Notes under the pieces: generated by a model | Seen by the model: the letters and a program-made list of their open reading frames with translations, nothing else | Told to the model about the DNA's origin: nothing | Databases searched by the model: none | Part shown: positions 53,154 to 62,463 of the stretch, piece by piece | Position numbering within the stretch: position 1 is the first letter of the stretch | How the letters are laid out: the number at the start of each line of letters is the position of its first letter | Made by a program: the position numbers and the translations under genes | Assembly: GCA_051747385.1 (NCBI GenBank) | Contig: JBNJGB010000037.1 | Location: forward strand, 1 to 62,463 | From: JBNJGB01 sp051747385 | Lineage (GTDB): Bacteria > Myxococcota_A > UBA9042 > PHBI01 > JACKFB01 | Direction of reading: 5' to 3' | Length of the DNA stretch: 62,463 nt

Positions 53154-54273
53154 GCATCGTCGCCTCTCGGGCGGGCGCCGGCCCCTCGATGGTGGCCGCC
53201 CCCAGCACCCGGTCACGGTCGTACAATACCAATTGCTGTCCCGGCGTCACGGCCGTCACCGGCTCCTCGAACGCGAGGGACAGCCGCTGCTCGTCCACGG
53301 CTTCGATGCGCGCCGCGGCGCCGTCGTGCCGGTGGCGCACCCGGGCGATGACCCGGGCCCCCGGCGCCGGAGGATCCACCAGCCACCGCGGCCGCTCCGC
53401 CCGGACGCCGCCGGCCCGGACGTCCTGCTTCCGCCCGACCACCAGGGCGTTGTCGTCCGGGCGCAGGCGCACCACGTAGCGCGGCTCGGGCGCCGAGATC
53501 CCCAGCCCCCGCCGCTGGCCGACCGTGTATCGGTGCAGCCCGCGGTGCCTGCCCAGCCGCATCCCGTCCAGGGACACGATGGGCCCGCCGCCCCGCAGCC
53601 GCTCCCCGGCCTCCTCCTCGACGTAGCGGGCGTAATCGTCGTCCGGGACGAAGCAGATCTCCTGGCTCTCCGACTTGGACGCCACCGGCAGGCCCATCCG
53701 CTCGGCGTGCCCCCGGACCTCGCCCTTCGTCAGGTCCCCCAGGGGGAAGATCACCCGCTCGAGCGACTTCCGGGGGATGCCGGCCACGAAGTAGCTCTGG
53801 TCCTTGCCCGGATCCCGGCCGCGCCGGAGCGCCACGGAGCCGTCCTCCTCCAGGGTCGTCCGGACGTAGTGCCCGGTCGCCAGGTAGTCCGCGCCGAGCA
53901 TCCGCGCCCGCGCCAGCAGCGTCCGGAACTTCACCGTGTCGTTGCAGCGGACGCACGGGTTGGGCGTCCGGCCCTGCACGTACGCGTCCACGAAGGGATC
54001 GACCACGCCCTTCCGGAACGCCTCCTGGTAGTTTCCGACGTAGAAGGGGATGCCCAGGCCATCGGCCACGCGGCGCGCGTCGCTCACGTCGTCCAGGCCG
54101 CAGCACTGCTGGGACGCGTCGGGGTCGGTGGCGTCCGACTGGTCGTAGAGCTTCATCATGACGCCGATCACCTCGTGGCCCGCCTCCACGAGCAGCCCGG
54201 CCGTCGTGGACGAGTCCACGCCCCCGGACATGGCCACGACGACCCGACAGCGGCGTCCCTCCAGGCGCTTCAT
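53146..54273 (-). CDS. mnmA: tRNA-specific 2-thiouridylase MnmA
   Basis: 375 residues; thiolates U34 of tRNA-Lys/Glu/Gln. PP-loop SGGVDSS at 16-22, NPCVRCNDTVKFRTLLARAR with the first catalytic Cys, SKSESQEICFVPDDDYARYV with the second, and the C-terminal barrel GQRRGLGISAPEPRYVV. It overlaps the cysteine desulfurase gene by 4 bp, giving sulfur donor and acceptor in one operon. Confidence 0.95.
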   Translation of the reverse strand: MKRLEGRRCRVVVAMSGGVDSSTTAGLLVEAGHEVIGVMMKLYDQSDATDPDASQQCCGLDDVSDARRVADGLGIPFYVGNYQEAFRKGVVDPFVDAYVQGRTPNPCVRCNDTVKFRTLLARARMLGADYLATGHYVRTTLEEDGSVALRRGRDPGKDQSYFVAGIPRKSLERVIFPLGDLTKGEVRGHAERMGLPVASKSESQEICFVPDDDYARYVEEEAGERLRGGGPIVSLDGMRLGRHRGLHRYTVGQRRGLGISAPEPRYVVRLRPDDNALVVGRKQDVRAGGVRAERPRWLVDPPAPGARVIARVRHRHDGAAARIEAVDEQRLSLAFEEPVTAVTPGQQLVLYDRDRVLGAATIEGPAPAREATMHG

Positions 54274-55442
54274 ACGGCCACCTCCCGCGCCCGCGCCACC
54301 AGGCCGGGCAGCACGGCCGCCGCGCGATCCACGTCCTCCTCCGTCGTGTCCCAGCCCACGCTGAAGCGCACCGCGGAGCGCGCCAGGTCCTCGTCCAGCC
54401 CCATGGCCAGCAGCACGTGGGACGGGTCCAGGCTCCCGGCCGTGCAGGCGCTCCCGCTGGAGCAGGCCACCCCGGCCAGGTCCAGGCCGAACAGCAGGGC
54501 CTCGCCCTCGGCGCCCTCGAAGAGCAGGTTCAGGGTGTTGGGCAGGCAGCGCTCGGGGTCGCCCACCCGCCGCACGTCTCCCACGCCGTCCCGGAGCGAC
54601 GCCCACAGTCGATCCCGCAGCCGCGCCATCCGGCCGGCCTCGGCCTCCAGGTCCCGGGTCGCCTCCTCGCAGGCCGCGCCGAAGCCCGCCGCCGCGGACA
54701 CGTCCTCGGTGCCGCCCCGGCGGTTCCGCTCCTGGTGCCCGCCGTGGAGCAGAGGGGTCGGCGCGAGCCCGGACCTCGTCCACAGGGCGCCGGCCCCGGA
54801 CGGCCCGCCGACCTTGTGCGAGCTGATCGTGAGCATGTCCACACCCCAGGCCCCGACGTCCACCGGGACGCGCCCGAGGGCCTGCGCGGCGTCCACGTGG
54901 AGGTGCGCCCCCACCGACCGCGCGGCCTCGGCGATCTCCGCCACGGGCGCCAGCACGCCCGTCTCGTTGTTGGCCGCCACCACCGAGACCAGCAGCACGT
55001 CATCCCCGAGGCGAGCCTCCACCTCCGCCGGATCGACCCGGCCGGCGGCGTCCACCGGCACGACCTCCACCTCGAGGCCGAGGGGGCCGTCCGCCAGCCA
55101 CCGCGCGGGCGCCAGGACCGACGGGTGCTCCACGGCGCTCACGAGCACGCGCCGCCGCGGGCCGCCGAGGTGCCGGAGCGCCAGGCCCTTGAGCGCCAGG
55201 TTGTTCGCCTCCGTGGCCGAGCCGGTGAGGACCAGGTCGGTCGGACGCGCGCCCACGGCCCGCGCCACCTGCTCGCGCCCCCGCTCCAGGGCGGCCCGGG
55301 CCGCGCGACCCTCGGCATGCACGCTCGAGGGGTTGCCGCCGGCTCCGGCCCGCACCTCGTCCATGGCCCGCCGCGCCGACGGGCGCAGGGGCGAGGTGGC
55401 GTTGTGGTCCAGGTAGACGCGCTGGTGGGTGCTTCCTCTCAC
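54270..55442 (-). CDS. Cysteine desulfurase (IscS/NifS family)
   Basis: 390 residues; PLP enzyme providing sulfur from cysteine. VYLDHNATSPLRPSARRAMD at the start, GSATEANNLALKGLALRHLG, PLP-Lys in SSHKVGGPSGAGAL and the mobile Cys loop in CSSGSACTAGSLDPSHVLLA. I chose GTG 55442 with AAGGG upstream; a longer frame is not conserved. It likely supplies MnmA directly, as genes overlap. Confidence 0.92.
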   Translation of the reverse strand: MRGSTHQRVYLDHNATSPLRPSARRAMDEVRAGAGGNPSSVHAEGRAARAALERGREQVARAVGARPTDLVLTGSATEANNLALKGLALRHLGGPRRRVLVSAVEHPSVLAPARWLADGPLGLEVEVVPVDAAGRVDPAEVEARLGDDVLLVSVVAANNETGVLAPVAEIAEAARSVGAHLHVDAAQALGRVPVDVGAWGVDMLTISSHKVGGPSGAGALWTRSGLAPTPLLHGGHQERNRRGGTEDVSAAAGFGAACEEATRDLEAEAGRMARLRDRLWASLRDGVGDVRRVGDPERCLPNTLNLLFEGAEGEALLFGLDLAGVACSSGSACTAGSLDPSHVLLAMGLDEDLARSAVRFSVGWDTTEEDVDRAAAVLPGLVARAREVAV

Positions 55443-55536
55443 GGGGCCCTTGGATGCCAGAAACGGATCGGCGTGGGAAGGATCGCGGCCGGGCCACGCT
55501 CTTGACCGTGTCCCGAGACGGGAGTACGAACGCCCG

Positions 55537-55755
55537 GTGTCCGACTCGACCCGCCGACGCCGCCTGGGGAAGTTCCACTGGATCGTCCTGGGCGTGTGGT
55601 TCGTGCTCGCCGGCTGGCTGCTCGTCTCGATCGTGACCAGCGTCGTGGGCGCCCTGTACTTCGGGGACGGCCCGGTGGAGCGCGGCGAGGCCGTCAGCGC
55701 CCCGGCGACAGGGCCCGACGGAGCCGACGGCCCTCCTCGGCCGACGGAGCCCTGA
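55537..55755 (+). CDS. Possible small membrane protein
   Basis: 72 residues from GTG 55537: VSDSTRRRRLGKFHWIVLGV then one transmembrane helix (WFVLAGWLLVSIVTSVVGAL) and an acidic Pro-rich tail. GGGAG lies 12 bp upstream. It overlaps the 3' end of tsaE in antisense by 62 bp, so it may be spurious, but the hydrophobic segment with flanking basic residues looks real. Confidence 0.4.
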   Translation: MSDSTRRRRLGKFHWIVLGVWFVLAGWLLVSIVTSVVGALYFGDGPVERGEAVSAPATGPDGADGPPRPTEP

Positions 55756-56212
55756 GGACGAACCGGCGGCGCGTGGGGCCCAGGTCCTCGATGTCGACGC
55801 GGAGCGTGGCCACCTCGAGCACCGCCCCGACGCGCTCCGGCCACTCCACGACCACCACGCGATCCCCGGCCAGCAGGTCCCGGAAGCCCAGGGCCTCCAG
55901 CTCGTCCTCGTCGTCGAGGCGGTAGAGGTCCAGGTGGGCCACGGGCAGCCGCCCGCCGTCGTACAGGTTCACCAGGGCGAAGGTCGGGCTGGACACGCCG
56001 GCGTCGCGGGGGACCTCCAGGGCCTCGCAGAGCATCCGCGTGAGGATGGTCTTGCCGGCCCCGAGGTCGCCCACGAGCGCGACCACGTCGCCGGGCTCGA
56101 GGATCCCCGCCAGGGCGCCCGCGAGGCGACGCGTGTCCTCCTCGGAGGCGCTCTCGAAGACCACGACGCCGGCGTCCGGGGAGACATCCCGCTGCTCGGT
56201 GTGATCGGCCAT
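55694..56212 (-). CDS. tsaE: tRNA threonylcarbamoyladenosine biosynthesis ATPase TsaE
   Basis: 172 residues; needed for t6A37 modification. Walker A ALVGDLGAGKTILTRML, SSPTFALVNLYDGG, HLDLYRLDDEDELEALGF and VVVVEWPERVGAV are family hallmarks. A few extra residues extend the C-terminus. Seven bp behind greA on the same strand. Confidence 0.93.
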   Translation of the reverse strand: MADHTEQRDVSPDAGVVVFESASEEDTRRLAGALAGILEPGDVVALVGDLGAGKTILTRMLCEALEVPRDAGVSSPTFALVNLYDGGRLPVAHLDLYRLDDEDELEALGFRDLLAGDRVVVVEWPERVGAVLEVATLRVDIEDLGPTRRRFVLRAPSAEEGRRLRRALSPGR

Positions 56213-56219
56213 GGGAGCC

Positions 56220-56695
56220 CTACTTGAACTCGACTTCCATGATCTCGTAGGTCCGCGAGCCGCCGGGCGCCTGGAAGACCACCTCGTCGCCCTCCTCCTT
56301 GCCGATGATGGCGCGGGCGATGGGCGACTGATAGCTGATGGTGCCCTCCTTGATGTCCGACTCGTCGGTCCCGACGATCTGGTAGGTAACCTCCTCGTCG
56401 GTGTCGACGTTGAGCAGGGTCACCGTGGCGCCGAAGACGACCTTGTCGCCGCCGAGCGTGGACGGATCGACCACCTCGGCGCGGCCGAGCTTGTCCTCCA
56501 GCTCGCGCATCTCGCCCTCGAGGAACGCCTGACGCTCCTTGGCGGCGTGGAACTCCGCGTTCTCGGAGATGTCACCGTGGGCGCGGGCCTCCTCGATGTC
56601 CGTGACGTTCTGCGGGCGATCGACCTCCTTGATCTCCTTGAGCCGCGCCCGCAGCTTCTCCATGCCCCTCCGGGTGATGATGTAGCGATTGTCGG

Positions 56696-56699
<4 letters not shown>
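56220..56699 (-). CDS. greA: Transcription elongation factor GreA
   Basis: 159 residues. N-terminal coiled coil (ITRRGMEKLRARLKEIKEVD, ARAHGDISENAEFHAAKERQ) with the acidic tip that stimulates RNA polymerase cleavage, and C-terminal FKBP-like domain (YQIVGTDESDIKEGTISYQS, SPIARAIIGKEEGDEVVFQA). Start overlaps the carB stop by 4 bp. Confidence 0.95.
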
Positions 56700-59932
<3,233 letters not shown>

Positions 59933-60006
59933 GTGCGTTCGCCTCGAAGGTCCGACGCGGGTCGGGGTGCGGGTGGGGTCGGCGGGGCGGGTGTCTCTCT
60001 CCGGAT

Positions 60007-60744
60007 CTAGATATCGCGGGTCAGCTTGCCGTCCTTCGTCAGGACGTAGGGCACGGGGAGGGCGCTCTCCCCCTCCTCGCCCCCCTCGAGCTGCTCCCTC
60101 CACGGCTCGAGGGACCAGTCGTTTTCGATGATCTGCTCCAGCACGACCGTCTTCACGCGGGGCGACTCCTCCGGGTCGAGGATGCGCTCGACGGCCGGCT
60201 CCTTCGCGACGTCCTCCCCGTAGGTGATGAGGCCGTCGATGGCCAGGGTCCGGACCTCCTCGTCCTCATCCCGCACCAGCTCCATGAGCCGCTCCTTCAC
60301 CTCCGGGTGAGGGAAGTCGCGGAGGTTGGACACGAGCTGGAGCCTCTGCTCGTTCTGCCGGATGTCCCGCTCCCCGGCGCGGTCCAGGGCCTTGAGGAGG
60401 AACTCCACGGCCGTGTCCATGCCGGCGATGTCCTTCAGCGCCCGGAGCGGCCAGTAGACCGCGTCGTGCTCCTCCACGAAGCGCTTGATGGGCGCGATGG
60501 CCGCCGGTCCCGCGTCCACGAGGAGCTGATAGGCCAGGCGCTTCTCGTCCTCGTCGACGATGCTCTGCTCCGTCCGATAGGTGAAGCGCTGGCACAGGCC
60601 GTACAGCGCCTCGTCGGAGCGCATCTCCGCGAGCTGCTGCATCACGCCCTGCCGATCCTGCGGCTGGGTGTAGGCGTTCGTCACCTTCTTGACGAGCTTG
60701 TCGACCTTCGATCCGCGGTCGCCGAACAGGTTGAACAGTCCCAT
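60007..60744 (-). CDS. HEAT-repeat protein
   Basis: 245 residues, cytoplasmic. MGLFNLFGDRGSKVDKLVKK, then helical repeats (YGLCQRFTYRTEQSIVDEDE, PEVKERLMELVRDEDEEVRT, LAIDGLITYGEDVAKEPAVE) characteristic of HEAT repeats. No catalytic motif; conserved as a stand-alone gene in many Deltaproteobacteria as far as I recall. GAGG-type ribosome site before ATG 60744. Confidence 0.75.
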   Translation of the reverse strand: MGLFNLFGDRGSKVDKLVKKVTNAYTQPQDRQGVMQQLAEMRSDEALYGLCQRFTYRTEQSIVDEDEKRLAYQLLVDAGPAAIAPIKRFVEEHDAVYWPLRALKDIAGMDTAVEFLLKALDRAGERDIRQNEQRLQLVSNLRDFPHPEVKERLMELVRDEDEEVRTLAIDGLITYGEDVAKEPAVERILDPEESPRVKTVVLEQIIENDWSLEPWREQLEGGEEGESALPVPYVLTKDGKLTRDI

Positions 60745-60876
60745 GGGTGCTCCTCGCGCGGCTGCGCGCAGCCCCGCTGCTGGGTCGACGCGACGCCGCC
60801 CTGATGGTGTCGAGAGCCGCGCGCCCTATAGCAGATCCGATCGGACGCCAGCAATGTCCGCGGACGGAGGCCGGGG

Positions 60877-60905
60877 CTGACAACGACACGCCGAATCCCT
60901 AGACT
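60877..60905 (+). promoter_or_regulatory. Candidate promoter of the maf gene
   Basis: CTGACA (60877-60882), 17-bp spacer, TAGACT (60900-60905), 28 bp before the GTG start; among the best sigma70 matches in the window. Confidence 0.5.
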
Positions 60906-60933
60906 CCGGCTCCGCTGTCGTGGAGGTAACACA

Positions 60934-61593
60934 GTGGCCGTGCAGATCATCCTCGCGTCCCAATCGCCCCGCCGGAAGGAGCTCCTCGAGCGGCTCGGCT
61001 TCACCGTGAAGGTGATGCCCGCCAACATCGACGAGGTCCGCCAGGACGGGGAGCCGGTCGAGAGCTTCGTCAAGCGGATGGCGCGGGACAAGTGCCTGGC
61101 CGTCGTCGAGCGCATGCAGACCACGCTCTATCCGACCGACGCGGAGGGGCAGCCCATCCCGGCGGGCCCCGACTCCCGCCGCCACATCGAGACGCGCTGG
61201 GTCATCGGCGCCGACACGATCGTGGTCCTGGGCGACGACATCATGGGCAAGCCCAAGGACACGGCGGAGGCCTCGGAGATGCTCTCGCGCCTGAGCGGCC
61301 GCAAGCACCGGGTCATCACCGGCTTCTGCATCCACGACCTCCGCAAGGACAAGGAGGGCGTGCAGGCGGTCTCCACCGAGGCCCAGTTCAAGAAGCTGAC
61401 GCCGACGGAGGTCGAGAAGTACGTCTCCGTGGGCGAGTCCATGGACAAGGCCGGCGCCTACGCGATCCAGGGCGTCGGCGCCTACCTCGTGGACAACATC
61501 GTCGGCTCCTACACCAACGTCGTCGGCCTCCCCCTCTGCCAGGTCATCGAGATGATGGAGGAGATGGGCGCCCACGACGTCCTCCCGTACTGA
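60934..61593 (+). CDS. Maf-like nucleotide pyrophosphatase
   Basis: 219 residues from GTG 60934 (GGAGG 7-8 bp upstream). IILASQSPRRKELLERLGF is the Maf signature, WVIGADTIVVLGDDIMGKPK the catalytic segment, and GAYAIQGVGAYLVDNIVGSY the C-terminal motif. Such enzymes cleave dTTP/UTP or modified NTPs. It has an insertion of about 20-25 residues (LYPTDAEGQPIPAGPDS) before the GADT motif not found in typical 190-200 residue Maf. Confidence 0.9.
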   Translation: MAVQIILASQSPRRKELLERLGFTVKVMPANIDEVRQDGEPVESFVKRMARDKCLAVVERMQTTLYPTDAEGQPIPAGPDSRRHIETRWVIGADTIVVLGDDIMGKPKDTAEASEMLSRLSGRKHRVITGFCIHDLRKDKEGVQAVSTEAQFKKLTPTEVEKYVSVGESMDKAGAYAIQGVGAYLVDNIVGSYTNVVGLPLCQVIEMMEEMGAHDVLPY

Positions 61594-61603
61594 GGTGCCC
61601 CCG

Positions 61604-62287
61604 ATGACGACGCTCGCCGAGCGACTGGAGGCGGTCCGGGGCCGCCTCGTCGACGCCTGCCGCGCCGCGGGCCGTGATCCCGAGGACGTGACGCTCCTGG
61701 CCGTGTCCAAGCGACACCCGGACGAGAAGGTGCGCGCCCTTGCCGACCTGGGTCAGCGGGACTTCGCGGAGAACCTCGTCCAGGCCTGGCGCCGGCGCCG
61801 GGAGCGGATGGCGGACGTGGACGTCCGCTGGCATCTCGTCGGCCCGATCCAGTCCAACAAGGCGAAGTACGTGGCCCGGGACCTGCCGCACCTGGTCCAC
61901 ACCATCGACCGCGACAGCGTCGTGGACGCCCTGGACAGGCGGATCGAGGCCGGACGAAGCCTGGACGTGCTCGTCCAGGTGAACATCGACGAGGAGCCCC
62001 AGAAGGCGGGCTGCGACCCCGCGGACCTGGACGCCCTCGCGGACCGGGTGGCCGCCTCCGAGGCGCTGAGGCTGCGCGGCCTCATGTGCATCCCGCGTCC
62101 GCCCGAGGAGGGCACCCCGCGCGAGGCCTTCGCGCGGACCCGCGGCCTCCTGGAGGGCACCGCCGATCGCCTCGAGGGCCCGCCCATCCTCTCCATGGGG
62201 ATGTCGGCCGACTTCGAGGACGCCATCCTGGAGGGGAGCACCCTCGTGCGGGTCGGCACGGCCCTGTTCGGGCCCCGGCCCTCTTAG
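61604..62287 (+). CDS. YggS/PROSC-type pyridoxal phosphate homeostasis protein
   Basis: 227 residues. PLP-Lys in TLLAVSKRHPDEKVRALADL, then DFAENLVQAW, WHLVGPIQSNKAKYVARDLP, VLVQVNIDEEPQKAGC and ILSMGMSADFEDAILEGSTL with VRVGTALFGPR. I chose ATG 61604 with GAGGTG 6 bp before it over GTG 61595. Ten bp after maf, so probably co-transcribed. Confidence 0.93.
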   Translation: MTTLAERLEAVRGRLVDACRAAGRDPEDVTLLAVSKRHPDEKVRALADLGQRDFAENLVQAWRRRRERMADVDVRWHLVGPIQSNKAKYVARDLPHLVHTIDRDSVVDALDRRIEAGRSLDVLVQVNIDEEPQKAGCDPADLDALADRVAASEALRLRGLMCIPRPPEEGTPREAFARTRGLLEGTADRLEGPPILSMGMSADFEDAILEGSTLVRVGTALFGPRPS

Positions 62288-62310
62288 AGGCCTCTCGGTC
62301 GGTCGGCAAA

Positions 62311-62463
62311 TCTCGCGCAAAGCCGCGAAGGCGCAAAGGCATCCCGCCCTTCGATTCTCCGTGGCTTGGCGGCTTGGCGCCTTGGCGCGAGCCCTGTCGA
62401 CCGGCGAGGCGCGTTCGCTTCACCCCCGGAATCTCGCGCAAAGACCCGAAGACGCAAAGGAAT
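62311..62463. repeat. Dispersed intergenic repeat with CGCGCAAAG units
   Basis: ATCTCGCGCAAAG...CGAAGGCGCAAAGG at 62311-62340 recurs at 62432-62461 (AGACGCAAAGG), with related inverted wording GGCTTGGCGCCTTGGCGCGAG between. Similar sequences are scattered in intergenic regions of many high-GC bacteria. The window ends inside it. Confidence 0.55.

Overview
The window is very GC-rich chromosomal DNA from a bacterium that looks like a member of the Myxococcota (former Deltaproteobacteria). The grounds are a MYXO-CTERM-like tail on the secreted protein at 5180-6682, many lipoproteins, Cys-rich EGF-like repeats, AAA-TPR signalling-type ATPases, and long shadow open frames on both strands typical of about 70% GC or more. 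This is inference from content, not a taxonomic assignment.

Layout. 1-5 kb: a HEAT-like lipoprotein, then a minus-strand operon of a saccharopine-dehydrogenase-like oxidoreductase, an FGGY sugar kinase and a TetR regulator. 5-14 kb: a secreted BNR-type repeat protein, an S9 prolyl oligopeptidase lipoprotein, and a MacA-MacB-TolC type efflux operon. 14-18 kb: a large lipoprotein, an outer-membrane barrel and a toxin-antitoxin pair whose MazF-like toxin is frameshifted.

18.75-27.93 kb is a genomic island at the 3' end of a tRNA-Val gene, bounded by a perfect 55-bp direct repeat. It carries a diversity-generating retroelement (DGR), all on the minus strand. The target is a lipoprotein with EGF-like repeats, a subtilisin protease domain, Cys-rich repeats and a C-terminal FGE-sulfatase/C-type-lectin-like domain. 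Its last 41 codons form the variable repeat (VR), followed by a perfect 8-bp hairpin. Behind it lie an HRDC-type accessory gene, a reverse transcriptase that keeps the YMDD half but has lost the first catalytic half, and a 124-bp template repeat (TR). A second TR with fragments of RT and HRDC lies 2.7 kb away, interrupted by a toxin-antitoxin module between 37-bp direct repeats. The rest of the island is toxin-antitoxin-like or HEPN-like cargo, and one PIN toxin is frameshifted at a homopolymer.

28-62 kb is mostly core genome: folC, ligA, two OmpA-like lipoproteins, a ClpA/C ATPase, ddl, a TgpA-DUF58-MoxR-FAH operon, a YgfZ-like protein, cytochrome c, acyl-CoA dehydrogenase, an AAA-TPR operon, a release-factor-like protein without GGQ, rnc-mnmA-nifS, carB-greA-tsaE, maf and a YggS-type protein.

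Besides the DGR, the most unusual signal is a pair of 200-240 nt elements (164-363 and 38813-39051). They share two conserved cores but have unrelated end sequences that still pair with each other through G-U-tolerant helices of about 21-22 bp. Each ends on the stop codon of an opposing gene. They look like copies of a structured, possibly mobile, noncoding RNA. Two further dispersed repeat families are described.
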